From assembly GCA_963573315.1 (NCBI GenBank), contig OY752143.1:558001-622000 (forward strand): a stretch of 64,000 nucleotides of DNA, written 5' to 3'. The notes under the pieces were generated by a model. It was not told the origin of the DNA. It did not search any database and saw only the letters and a list, made by a program, of their open reading frames with translations. A program made the translations under genes and the position numbers. This DNA is from Entomortierella parvispora (lineage: Eukaryota; Mortierellomycota; Mortierellomycetes; Mortierellales; Mortierellaceae). Each line of letters starts with the position of its first letter. Within the stretch, counting starts at the first letter, position 1. Of this stretch, positions 35,101 through 47,905 are shown in pieces.

Positions 35101-38100
35101 CGTCGTCAGGGATGGTCATGCTGTCATCAGCAGGTTTAAAGTCGTCTGCAAAATCGGGGAACATCTCCTTGAACGTGGCTTCGTCCATGGCGTCATCATC
35201 TAGACCCTCGTACTTCTTGACACGCTGTTTGTAGAGGGACTCTTGTTCGACGGCAAGCTTGGCAGCATGCTCCTCTCCCTTAGTCCAGATGTCGGTCACC
35301 TCCGCAAAGAGGTTGTCCAAGGTATCGACAGAAGTCAAGTCCAAAAGACCCGTGGCAGAAACCTCACGACGCTGGTGCTGAAGAGCAGTGATCAAGTACT
35401 TGAGATAGAATGACCAGGGCTTTGAGACTATATGCTTGTCAAAAACTGTGCGCTTCACCACCTGAAGTGATGCAGGCTGGGTGACAACATGGAGAGAGTT
35501 GAACCGATCCGAGTTCTCAACATGATAGTCGGGGATTCGGACCAGACTGGTGACAATTGACTCGAGCGTGTCTCGATCGGGCACATCGCCTAGAGCGCAA
35601 GCGGAAGAGATCTGACGAATACCAAACTTGACCTGATAGATGGCCACGACCAAGGGTTGCAGAATATCGCGATAGGCCCGGAACTTTTGACCGTTTCTAC
35701 GGATGAATTCCTGTGTAACATCCTGGAACAGCTTTTCCTGATCAAACTGAGCTCCGTCCTTGATCTTTTCCATCTTCTCGATCAAGGTCGACAGGGTTTC
35801 TGCGTTCACAGCAGCCTTTTGGATCTGCCAAATCTGCTTGAAAAGCTCTTCCAGTTGAGACTTCGCGGGGCGAAGAGCCACATCCAAGGAAAAGTGCTCG
35901 ATCTCATATTGAACACGGGAAAGCTCCTCTATCTTTTCCAGAATAATGGCATTCTCACTAGAACCAGTGAAACTGGCCTCAATTTCCTGGCGCACCTTGA
36001 TTTCCGACTGAAGGGCCTCGCGCTTCAATTGCAGAGCATGGAGCATCAGGCGAGGCTTGGCAGTAGGGTCCAAGGAGTAGTCGGGGACATAGAGGATCAA
36101 GAAGGTCAACCCAATGTGAACCCAGGACTTGCCGTGATGGATTTGAAGCAAGGTCTCGCTCTCACCCACAGCTTGGTAGTATTTGACAGATTCAACCAAA
36201 TGGGAGATGGCTAGGGCAAGGTGTCGCCCAATTGACGATGGTTTAGCGGACACATCCATCGCCTTGAACTGTGCCAGGATTTCCAAGTCTACAGAAAAGG
36301 CTTGCTGTTGGCGGGTACCAGTGCGCAAGGTCGCAGAAAGTGCCTCCAATGAACCGAGCTGATTTGAGAAATCAATATCCGTATGCACCTGAACAACTGC
36401 ATCCAAAAGCTATGAGTGAGGAAAAGTATAAAAGACAGAATTAATAAGCTTGGACGACAAACACGATAGAAAACAATACGCTAGAGCTCTCGAGGTCCTT
36501 ACCATGCTAATGGAAGAGATTAGGTTGATCAACGATGCAGCAACACGGTTAATATGCTTGGAAATGCGCGCCTGATGCGACACCAAGGAACGAGTTTGCT
36601 CAAGCTGGATATCCAAAGAGCTAATAGCAGCTTTGGGAAGAGTGGTCCTAATATCACAAATAGATATTGCAAATATTGTCAGCTTCTACCGCACCAAAAA
36701 CCAGAAACCAAGATCTAAGACTGCGAATTCCAACTTACAGGTAGTTAAAGTAAGCAATACTGTCCACACTCTGGAAAAGCTTGGCGGGACCTTGAACAGC
36801 AGTGAATTCGCGGACATCCTCGGTTGGCTTTTTGCCACCATACGAGTCGAACTTTGCATCCTTGAAGGCATTGTGCCAAAGTCGAGCATGCCAGTTGTGC
36901 AACACATCCTGGACCAACCGGTTGAACACGGCAGTTGTGGTCTCGCTCACATCTATAGGGATAACACGTTGGTCTGATTAGAAAATTGGTCTTTGCCAAA
37001 ATAAAGCATCACACACACACTCCTATTTACCTTTGCTGTCAGAATCAAAGACCCAAATCAAACGCTTGTGAGGGACAAAGTCCACCGCTGATCGAGTGGT
37101 ACTCTTCAACGAGAACTCGTGCAAAGATTTGATCTCGTCCAGGACTTTTTTGGATAGCTTGGCGCCAGCAGGCAGGACATGCTGCAGCTTTGAGAGTATC
37201 GCCATCTCAGTTACGGAGCTGGAAAAATCCATGATAGGATACATAAAGTTTTCTGCATCCTGATCCGTGGCCGATCTGAGGTTAGTGTAGCCCTCCAATT
37301 GCTTCTGCACCCCTTCGATTTGCTTTCGAAGATGCTAAAAGAACGTCAGATAAAAAGGTGTGAGTTGTTGAGAATGACACCTGATCTACCACCAGCCAAA
37401 ATAAAGAGAAAGAAAAAAAGCATGGCTCATTCCACTTACAGCTGGAACATGCTTGATAGTTTTAAGCAAGAGGGCTCCGTTCTCAGGACTCTGGTCGACA
37501 AAGTACAAAGTTGCGATAGCGTCGACAAGCGTGTCCTTGAATTCAGGCATCCTTCCAATAGCTCTGGCCTTAGCCAGGATATCATGGTCCAACAAGGAAT
37601 CATCAGACCATACATCGATCGTCGAGGCAACTGCCAAAAGCTCCTCCTCGATCTCAACCAGCTCTTGCGAGGCCAAAACGGAAGGGTGAAGCCGTCTCCA
37701 GAGGTTCTTCATCAGCGTTCCCGTGGTCAGGACCATAGCCTCGGTCATAACGTCAAGACTTTGGAATAGAGGGCCAAAAAACTCGGGAGAGAGCTGGAGC
37801 AGGAACTCACCAGCTTCAGACATCATTTTGACCAGAATCATAAGTTCACCCACGTTCACAGTCGGATGCTGAACCGCCTCCCAGACCATGTCGCGCTTAT
37901 CAAGGAACAAATGAAGCTTTGTGGTCTAAACAATAGAACGCAAGATGGGTTAGTTTTAATAGCTCCAGTGAATCTTTCGAAACCATAAAAAAAATCTTGC
38001 CACAGGTGATCATTTTTTCTTACATTCTCTGCGCTGAGTCCATTCATACCAGTGATCCACTGGGTAACAATAGCCTTGATGGCATTCAGGCAAGGGCTAA

Positions 38101-41100
38101 TCTCTGCAACGACTTGATGCTGCAAAGGCTTATCCCAGAGCTGACGCTGGTAGAGATGTGAGATCTGAACTGTACTTGGCTTCTTGCCGCGTGCAAGAGC
38201 ATACACCTTTTCTTCCACATAATCCAGTTTCTTGACACGAATGAAAAGACCGATCAAGCGAGCTACAGCCTGGTATTCGAGCCAGTCCGCCATCGCCTCC
38301 TCGTTCGTCACACAAAGTCTGTCGACGGCCCAGAACAAATTGGGATTCATTCGCATATCGGCAGGCTATTTCAGTTGAAAGCGTTTATGGTTAATGATGA
38401 CAAAACAATAAACAGCAAAGAGCAAAAGCCATCAAAGGCTTCGTTTTTTACCTGAGTTCCCAAAAAGTGGCTATCTAGAGACAATCTGGTGGCCAAGTGC
38501 TCTTTAAGAGTCGCAAGGCGGGCCAAAAGAGGACTCTGTGAAAGCAATCCAAGGATGTGATCCACCAATAGGGCTTGAGCTCGGCTTGAATCTTCTAGAT
38601 CATGAGTCTGCATGAGGTTCTGGATCCAAGTCTGGCGAAGGTCTGAATCGTAGATTGAGTTCGTTTCCAAAAAGTACTGGGCTGCAGTCCAGCTGGTGGT
38701 AGTAGGTGCATCCAGCAAGAGCAAGTACATCAGATAAGAGCCGTGTAACGAGACAGTAGCGAGCTTTGACTCTTGAGAGAAAAGACGACCATCCAGAAGG
38801 TGGGGACAGCTGGTGACAGATAGGTTGTTCTCACAGTTGGTTTCCAGCTCAAATGAAGGTGCTTGCAAAGTTTCAACAGTCGGCAACTCCAAGTGGCTCT
38901 CCCCTTCAAGGGTGTACACCTGCTGAACACCGTGGCGGAGGGCCATCTCCAAGGGTTCACCGCGCTGAAGACGCTCAACGACAAAGCGGGTGTAAAGAAG
39001 CATATCCTTGGCACTGACCGTTTTCCAGGGCATGGTCAGTTTGAAGTAGTCATGAATGTAGTGGTGAATATCGCTAATCATTTTAGGAACACCCGAACCA
39101 CGGATGCCGAGGCTGTTGGTAATCTTGACTGAATCGTGCGTGTTGTTGATCCATTCTGCATCCACGAGAGTGATTTCGACTCCACGGTTTCTCATTGCGC
39201 GCGACAACTCGCCGTATCTGGGGTCGACAGTCATGAAGATCCTGAAGTTGGGGTGGGGTCGAATAATGCGAACCTCACCGTCCACAAGACCACGCTCGTT
39301 CACCATCAAAGTGCCGTTGGGCTCCATGAGCGAGTTGAGACGATCCAGAACAGAGGGGTTGCTTAAGTTGGCGTTGTCGATCAGCAGCCAGTAACCATGC
39401 TCAAGAGCATTGATAAGGGATCCATCAATCCATTCAAAGCGTCCGCTCACGGACGTATTCTCCAGACCACGGAGGACCTTGAACTTCTCATCAAGCTCAT
39501 CCATCTCCTTTGAAAACTCAAGACGGAACTCCTGAACCAAATAGCGGATCTGGTTCAACAAAGATTCGATGGCGTTATTTCGCATGACACGGTCGTCGGT
39601 GTGGTTACCATCGAAAGCGCTGCGCTTCGCGAATCGATCCTGGGACTGGAGAAGGTAAAGACTCTGGTTGATCTCACGGGCATATGCAACAGTGTTGACT
39701 CCAGTCGCGCCGCTGGTAAGGATCATCTCACGAGAGACACGGCTAGTAAGGCGAGAAAGACCAAAGAGGATGTGCTCTTGGTGCCGAGCAATGTCAACCT
39801 GCTCGAATCCTCCCAGCAACTCCATAGTATCGACTCCAGAATTCATTGAGAACTCTTCAAGCTTGTTTCCAGTCAGGTTGGCCAAGAGACGAACGATCGA
39901 GGTCTTGCCGCTGGACGCTGGTCCTGTCAAAATCGCCATCCAGTTGACTTCCACACACTTCATGAGACCCTCCAAAGGAGTGAGGAGGGACTGCATGATA
40001 TGTAGGTCCTTTCCGAGGACGTTGCTGGTGTCTCCATGTTGACGAGGCAAGAGAGAGTGTCCAACCTGAAGATTCTTATCGTCGATGTGGTAGAAGGGCG
40101 CCTTATTGCGGTTATAAGTCTGACCAAAGATCTTTTCAAACAAGGCGGTGGTGGCGGTCCTGTCCTCCTTGGTTCTCATGCGCTGAAGGTAGATGAGATC
40201 AAAGTGCTCCGCTGGGTCGTGGTTGAAGCGGAGGCCGTGGCCAGGCAAGGTCATCAACTCCATCCATCGGAAGACATCGCGCAAGTTGAACTCCCATGGA
40301 CTACCTTTACGACCAAAGCTCATCCTGACCATCGTTTCTTCAAACATCTGGTAGTTGAACTCGATCATCTTGCTCATCATCGAGTCTTCGACTTCAGGGA
40401 AGAGGTGCTTACAGATAAACAGGATATCTCCGTCTGAAAGCTGTTCGACGAAGACTTGAGTGAAGCGGTTCACAAAGGACTTTGGAAGGCCTTTGCGACC
40501 TCCTCCTTGTTGCAAAGGGTTCTGTGCAGCGAACACTCTGAAGTTGGGGTCGCAGTCAAAGGTCCTGTCAAGCTCGGGGATATAAACAGCGCCACGATGA
40601 TCCAAGCAAGAGTTGAGACCCTCGAGAACACTCTGACTGGCAAGATTGATCTCGTCAAGCAATACCCAGTCGCCGCTCTTCATAGCCTGAAGGAAAGGGG
40701 CGTCTCTCCAAGCAAACTCGCCGCTGTTGCCTCCTTCAACAGGCAGATCGGATCCAAATAGGTCCATCAGATCCGTCTGCTCTGAGAGGTTGATCCTGAC
40801 TAGGTTGTGCGCAGAAGCAGTAGCGAGGGCTGAGATCAGGGAAGTTTTTCCTACACCAGGTGATCCCTCAAGCAAGATAGGCTTGCGAAGCTGAAGGGCT
40901 CGAAGTACGCGCATGGCATTGTCGGTTGTTGTTGGAGCCAGGAGCGTAAACTTGATTTTTTGGTCCTCCAGTTGACCCTTCTTGATATAAAACGGAGTGA
41001 TACCAAACTCGCCGTCTGCATTCTTGACGCTGCCAGTGCCACTGGAAAAGACTGAGGCCTCTCCAAGACTCAAAACATCGTCCTTCTTGCTCAGGGCTGC

Positions 41101-44100
41101 TAGAGATCGCAGACGGAACTCTTTCAAAAGATCGCCAGTAAGAGACGCTCCTCCTGCCGAAGCATTGGAACCAAGACCGTCCAGTAGAACCAAACTTCCT
41201 CCGTGAACAAAGGCCTCCTCGGCAGTCAATTGACCCTTACTCATGAGTGCGTTCATGAATCGGACCCAGGCAAGGATATCTCTCAGACTGACGACAACTC
41301 GGCTCTTGCCCAACTCGTGAGTGAACCAACCGATAAAATCCAAGATCCTTTCAGAAAACCCTGCCATCTCGGACTTGTATTGGATCTGCTCGTCAATAAT
41401 CTTGATCAGATCCTCGCGGTCAGTCACGGCAGGAACCCAGATTTCAGTAAAACGGTTGCGAAGAGCGGGCGAAAGTTCCTTTTTGCCATAATCGCCTCCA
41501 GGGTTCATGGTGGCCAAGAACTGGAAATTGGGGACGCCGTTCATCACCTCGACAGTTTTGCCTCCCTTCTCAGCCAAGACAAGGAGACGATGAGGTTCTA
41601 AAACACTGTTAAGGCGCTCCAGGACAGAGTCATCGGCCAACGATATTTCATCGAGCAGGAACAGGTGGCCCTCCTTCATAGATTGCACCAAGGGACCATC
41701 ATGCCATTCGAACAGCGTCGTCGCCTGTCGGTAGGCCTTGCGGAGCTCAGCAATGATAGTCTTCAGCTCTGTTCCGTCCTCCAAAACGCGCGACTCCAAC
41801 TGATTAGCCTTGACGCAGTTTTCAAATGCAGTGACAATCACATCCAAGTCAGCCTCCTCGGGCACAAACGTGACTTCGCTTCCAGCCTGAATAATAAACC
41901 GAACAAGCTCGGCTTTGGTAGAAGCAACAAAGCCCTGATTGTTTCTAACAGGTCTCTGTCCTCCAAGAAGATCGGCGGTTTCTGTGTTTTGGTGACAGTT
42001 CACAATGACCAATTCTCGCCCAAGGTACTCAGACAACATCTGACACACAGTCGTCTTTCCACATCCCGTCTCTCCCACCAACAATACAGGCTCGTTGTTC
42101 TTGAGACAGCGACTGACGAGGGTAAAGAGACGCCTCATAGCCTTAGTCCAGACAACATTCTCGCGGCCACCATGGAACTTCTCGATATACTCGTGGACCT
42201 CGGGGCAGTTATACATCTGATCCAGGTTAATCTTGCACTTCATGACCTCTTCCAAAACTTCCTTGACAACGGAGCGCTCTTCATCCTTGCGACATCTCTC
42301 AGCCAAAATCATGTAGCCGTCCATGGCAAGCTCTTCGTAGCTGCCAGCTCCACGGCCAGCCCATCGGAAAAGATCACGGAGAGTAATGAAACCATGGCCC
42401 TGCTCGAACAGACGAGTAGTCTGACGACGTGCCATCAGTTTTTTGTAAACCTCCACAAGTCTCTTGCAGTAACTTGGTGCCATGACACAGCGCTGCGAGA
42501 GAATCGTCTCCAGTTCGTTTTCTGGGATCTCGTCAAAGAATAACTCCAGGAAACGATTGCGGAACGCACGAGAGAGCTGCTTTCGTCCTCCGTACAAGCC
42601 AGCAGGATTCTGAGTGGCAAAGAGCATGAAGTCAGGGTGAGGTCTGACAATTTCACCGGTCTCAGGAATGACGAGCTCACGGTTGTCGTCCAACAAACGG
42701 TTCAGGGCCTCAAGCACATCGCTTGGTGCCAAGTTGAGCTCGTCTAGGACGATCCAATATCCGTTTCTCAGGGCCTCGACCAAAACACCTTCCTGGAAGA
42801 CCAGTTGGCCTTCCGAGTTGGAAATATACGTGCCAATGTATTCTTGCAAATCCGTATGCTCATGGTTGTTAATACGCACAAACTTGTGACCCAGGCAATT
42901 GGCCAGGTATTCGATCATAGATGTCTTTCCTGATGAAGTCGGACCTTGGATCAGAATTGGGAATCGCCTGGTCATCACCACACGAGCCAGGTTATTCAAG
43001 TTGATGTCTACCGAAGACGTCCTGATGTAGTGGACATCGTTGTGGATAGGGTGCGATCCACATCGAAGCCAGAAATGGCCAAATTGGATGACCTCTACGC
43101 TCTCGCCTGTCTCTGGGCGACGGGGAATCTGCGCGACCATTTTTGTGGGGTTTTGGACGTTCCTCAAAAGATGCTTCACAACGAGTTGACGGACAGTCTT
43201 CTCGCTGGCCTTGTCCAACTGAGTCAGGAAGGTCATGCTGAAGGCCTCATACATGGATCGACGGAGTCCGTATGTTTCTGTGATCTCGCGTACAAACTGC
43301 AAAGCACGAGTCAATGTTCTCATGGAGAAGTGAGGACGCTGACCCGCTCCATCGGCCAACTTGTGGAGATTACTGAGTTTTTTAACTTCCATGTAAAACT
43401 CAGCAATGTCAACCACAGCAACCTCGTCCCGAATGACGACGTTCTTGAGATACGCTTTGATAATCTCCTGCAAGTCGTCCATTCTCGCATCTGGTGGATG
43501 AACGTAAAATTCCGTGAAGCGATTGCGGAGACCAGGGGGGAGATCTTTCTTGCCCACATCAGTAGCGGGGTTCATGCAGGCAAAGACACGGAATCCAGGA
43601 TGACGTACCACCGGCTCAGAGTCGCCTCTTTCAGCTAACAGAATACTGCCCTTCTCGTCTTGCAACAGTCCGCTCAGAGACTCTAGGGTTTCGGTAGTGG
43701 CAAGATTGATTTCATCCAAAAGAATCCAGTCACCTCGACGAACAGCCTTGACAAGCGCTCCTTCCAGGAAAGAAAAGACAAATTTTGCTGACGAGGCAGA
43801 GTAAGTTTCCTTGAGGTTCGAAAGCTGGTCCGAGAAGGATTGCCAATCCTGTTTCAAAGCAGGAGAGATCTTTTTGGAAGACCCGGCTTCACCCTGCGCG
43901 GAATGTTTGGACTTATTGATCTGGAGTTCGGCCATCTCGACGGCCTTGGTCCATGTCTTGATCAACTGATCCCATTTGCCCTTGTGGTAAAGCTTGTCGA
44001 CGAGACTCATGAACTCCTGGTTCTTCTTCTTGGAGAAGGTCCTAGTGAACAATTCATCAAACATGATCTTCAAAGGCACGGCGAGCACTTTGACATCAAC

Positions 44101-46692
44101 AGGCTTGAATCCTCCAAGCAAATCGGACGAATCCGATTGTTGAGACAAGTTGATGACGGTAAGGTCGTGGTTCAACAAGTGAGCAAGCTGTTGGACCACG
44201 GTTGTCTTTCCTGTTCCGGTCTCTCCCACCAGCAATGTTGGCTCGTTCAAACGGACAGATACAGCGATCCTCTCCAAAAGCTTAGCCGCGTGAGCTGTTC
44301 TAGCAAAGGTGGGTCGTTTTCCTCGTTTGCGAGATCCGCCATCCTCAACAGTCAAAACGGGAAGGGTGACACGACCGATAGTGACAAAGTCGTCGTGAGA
44401 CTCGTCCAACTTGGGTGCGTAATTGTTGATATAGTGAAGGACCGTTTGCTCTGGAAGTGTCAAGGCAGCACCGAGGCGAATAAGGACCTGCACCCAAACA
44501 TCATACTCTGCAATCATAGAGCAAAAACAATCGACCGCCTCCGCAAATAAATCCTGAAGTATGAGTTCGTCAATGCCCCTGCGCTGGCTGACCATGTTTC
44601 CGAGAGCGGCGATACCACCCTTGGCCTGAATCATGGTGTCGATACGTGTACACCACTTCATAAGATCACGGGGAGAGATGACTCGAGAGACCATGGATTG
44701 AGAAGTCGAGAACTCCGCTGAGCTGAAAATATCAGAGATTCTCTGAAATACACTCATGATCAACTTCGGGAGAACATCATCCCCTAAGTTGCCAAAACGT
44801 TCATGAATAATCTGCGATAACTCCTGGTGCGAGAGAGAATTGACTTGAACTCTGGTCCAGAGGTTGCTGCCTATGCTTCCGTCTGTTCCTCCGACGTTAC
44901 GGGCCATCATACGGCCAGACCTAGTGGGGATCAAGGATTTGGTCGCAAATAGCTGGAATCCCTCACTGGCAGGGATCTTCTCTCCTCGACTTGGAATGAA
45001 TAGCGTCCTTGATTCGAGTAACGGCAAGAGAACCGAAAGAACCTCCATAGGCGCCAGGTCGATATCTTCAATCAAAAGCCACTTTCCGTCCCGAACGGCC
45101 GTAGTAAGGACTCCAGCTTGCCACTTGAACGATCCTGGAGTCGATGTTGATACATAGGTGCCCAGAAGAACTTTGGAATCGGTTTGATCGCCCAAATGAA
45201 TTTTCACCAGATCTAAATTTCGTAATTTAAAGGAAAAAGTCAGCTTTGATCTCGGTGTTTATCTAATGGGTGTGGGGTGACCCTTCAACCAAGCCATTCC
45301 CTAGATTTGCATACCATCTCTTCCTGTGACTCTAGCAACCTCTTCTACGAGGGCGGTCTTTCCAGCTCCTGTAACACCTTCCAACAGAACCGGAGCACCG
45401 ATAGAGAGAGCAAGGCCAATAGAGTGAAGATTGTGCATTGTCGTATCCGTGAGAACAAGCTTGGCTTTCAGCGCCAAAGATTCGCCATGTGAGCTGACTG
45501 AGCGTGGTAGCAAAACGCCGCAAAGGTTGACTGTAAGCGGCGAAAGATCCGCCTCGGTGATGTGACGCGCAAGCTCATTTTCTGTTGACATGGTTGGGTT
45601 CTTGAACAAAGAAAGCTGGGCTGCAGAAATCCGGTCTTGCTCTAAAAGACTGTTACACAATGAAGATACATAGTAAGTACCTCCGTTTTTGACAACAGGC
45701 CGACACACGAAAACGGTCGAATGAAACTTACGATAGGAGATCGGCTTTGTATTTTTGAGATCCAGCGATCCAGTTTACATCCGCCCCTTTCAAATGTGCC
45801 TTCAACGCCTCTCCAATCTGATCATCCCTGATATCGAGCACAATGGAGAGACACCGGATGGCAAGATACTTGATTGAATCGTCATTGTAGGACAACAGGT
45901 TATAGAGAGGGGTCCAATCCCAGAGGGCTGTAAAAGTCGACTGAGAGAAGTTGAGGAGTCGGAAGCAGGTCATGAGAGTGCTCAATGCTCGTGTGGTCAC
46001 ATCCTACAAAAAATGGGTTGCCATAGTGTTAGATTCCAAAAAAGTTCATAGAAGGCAATCACCCTTCTCTTCTGTGCTTGATACTCACCTCCGTTGGAGA
46101 GCGGAGACTGACTTCAGTGAGCGTATTGAACCATTCCAAGGGAGAAGGATATTGTGTAAAAAGACGAACAGCAAAGCTAAAAAGATATTAAGACACAATG
46201 TAGGCGATTAGTTTAGTTCAACCAACTAACGACCTTCTTCAATGACGCATCTCCCTTCCACACAAACACACACCTTGTTGTCTGGGGTACAATCGGGAGG
46301 ATCAGAGCAAATGCTCTCGCCATGCTTTCGAGATCGTCCTGAGTGTTCCTGTTGAGATCTGCACCGCTGGAGTTATCGAGGCGAGGCGAAGAGGCATCGG
46401 TCATAAGCCAACGAGCAACTAGATCGACAACTAGGGGTCTGAAGAGCTCGACAACTTTGATAGAAAAATGCTCATTCTTGAGAAGTTGAGAGATGATATT
46501 GAGCGCCTCTGTGATAAACTCGCGTGAGGACGGGCTTGTGCTCTCGGCGAACGAGACCAAGGTCTGGCGCTGGGAGTGTGATAATGTGGCCTCTGACGGT
46601 CTGACTTGGGTTTGGGTATCAAGGAACTCCAGCAGGTCTGTCGTTGCGGACGAGAGGTCCATATGGAGTGGATTGTGGATAGTGGATGCCAT
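29159..46692 (-). CDS. MDN1: Midasin (Mdn1/Rea1), giant AAA ATPase of 60S ribosome biogenesis
   Basis: This dynein-related ATPase remodels pre-60S particles in the nucleolus and nucleoplasm by pulling off Ytm1 and Rsa4. Exons are 46692-46274, 46176-46089, 46003-45732, 45649-45315, 45212-38452, 38365-38024, 37925-37440, 37334-37031, 36952-36739, 36647-36503 and 36409-29159, giving 5538 residues. Six Walker A motifs are readable: GVTGAGKT (about 351), GETGTGKT (701), GPTSSGKT (1127), GETGCGKT (1417), GSPGVGKT (1821) and GPASSGKT (2135). Walker B is LDEINLA or similar in AAA2-5, but AAA6 has LLIDNANL, where the catalytic Glu is replaced. A long helical linker, an Asp/Glu-rich region (about 4600-5215) and the C-terminal MIDAS domain (DDSTS near 5334) follow. 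The length is close to human midasin and above yeast Rea1 (about 4900). The start ATG opens a frame preceded by a 19-base homopolymer in the leader. Confidence 0.97.
30130..31960 (-). repeat. Acidic low-complexity segment of midasin
   Basis: About 600 codons made mostly of GAA, GAG, GAC and GAT encode the Asp/Glu-rich flexible linker between the AAA/linker part and the MIDAS domain. Its skewed composition leaves long open frames on both strands (for example 30737-31807 +), which are shadows and not genes. A linker of this kind is a conserved property of Mdn1/Rea1. Confidence 0.9.
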
Positions 46693-47265
46693 TTGGGAAT
46701 GGATGCAAAGGAGAAGTAATGGAAAATGCAATGACAGATGAAATGAGAATGAATGCGGACTAATGCTAGATGAATGCAAGGGTGTGTATATGTGTTTTGT
46801 TTTTGTTCTCCTTTGAGGCTGTCTTCCTTTGAAGAGAGCTGACAAGGGATGGAGGCAGGATGAAGGACAGACTAGGTACCAGACGAAGGACCCTTCTTTT
46901 GTTGCAAAAAAAAAAAAAAAAAAAGAAAAATGCCACAACAAAGGACTGCGAAATGAAAAAAAGAAAGTCACGTGAAAAGGATCCGAGGGTGGACTGATCA
47001 ATCTACGGTTGTTCTTCGTTGCAGAGACAAAGCAGTGGCAGCAGTTGCTCAAGGGAAGATGATTGTATTGATGCTTTTTCGCCGCTACGACTGAAAACTA
47101 AAACTGAATAAGAAGATTAAGAAAGCAACCTGCTCCTTGTGGCAGTTTGTGGTGAGCGACGCTGTGGAAGGACATCTCCACGGCACATGTACAGGTGTCC
47201 CAGCTGCCCAGACCAGAACCACGACATTTCTCCTTCTCGTTGCTTTAAAGCCTGACATGATATCT
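46693..47265. other. Upstream region of midasin
   Basis: This 573-bp stretch lies between midasin and the small membrane-protein gene, both on the minus strand. It contains a run of 19 A at 46906-46924, which is T on the coding strand. No TATA box is obvious and no gene was seen. Confidence 0.55.
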
Positions 47266-47766
47266 TCAGGGTCGAACTGCTGTAGGTGGTACACAGATGG
47301 ATGTATCGTTCCATGTGCGGTCCAGGTGTGTGTTGTCAAAGGCATTGTTGAACCCGACTTCGGGCTCAGGAACCGTGGCCATAGTCTTACGAGCCTCCGT
47401 AACCTTGTAGTGAAAAATCTACTCGTAAAATCAGATATGTAAAGGATGCTGGTGTTAGACTTCCTCATTTCTTCCTCCTCCTACTGTATATTCTTGCCTC
47501 AGTTTGATGGTCAAAAGGCCCAAAAAACAAATAATTACCAGGTAAGTGCAAATGAAGGCAAGAAGCAAGGCTATCGCAGCAAGAAGAAAGAAATAGCCGA
47601 TACCAAGAGTAGCTCCGGAGAGAGCCAAGGCGCCTGCACCAATGATGATAACAGTGACAGCGGCCATGACAAAGGCTCCCTCCCTTCGGAAGTAAGCCCT
47701 TGGGCCGCTTCCATACTTCTCCAGAAATGCTCTCCGCTTTTGAATCTTGTCTGAAGATGAGGTCAT
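47266..47766 (-). CDS. Small two-helix membrane protein, unknown function
   Basis: The proposed exons are 47766-47539 and 47403-47266, giving 121 residues. The N-terminus is basic and hydrophilic (KIQKRRAFLEKYGSG). Two adjacent hydrophobic segments follow (GAFVMAAVTVIIIGAGALAL and IGYFFLLAAIALLLAFIC), and then a hydrophilic tail (VTEARKTMATVPEPEVGFNN). The intron is proposed because a GTAATT donor and a TTTTTCACTACAAG acceptor join the two parts in phase. The tail then has normal amino-acid composition. Without splicing, the frame would run to 47455 and end in a 27-residue extension containing more hydrophobic sequence. I do not recognise the family. The orientation of the ends suggests a hairpin with both termini on the same side. 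Confidence 0.55.
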
Positions 47767-47789
47767 TAAAGGAAGAGAGAGAGAGAGCA

Positions 47790-47905
47790 AGTGTGTGGGT
47801 GAGTGGGTGTGTGGGTGTGTAGGTGTAGGATGTGTAGGGTGCGCGGTGTGTAGGGTGTGCAGTGTGTAGGGCGTGCAGTGTGTAGGGTGTGCAGGGTGAA
47901 TAGAG
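47790..47905. repeat. GTGTGGG/GTGTAGG-type minisatellite
   Basis: Degenerate repeats of GTGTGGGT, GTGTAGG and GTGCAGTGTGTAGGG fill about 115 bp immediately upstream of the small membrane-protein start codon. They would lie in its promoter or leader. The unit length drifts between about 8 and 19 bp. Confidence 0.8.
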
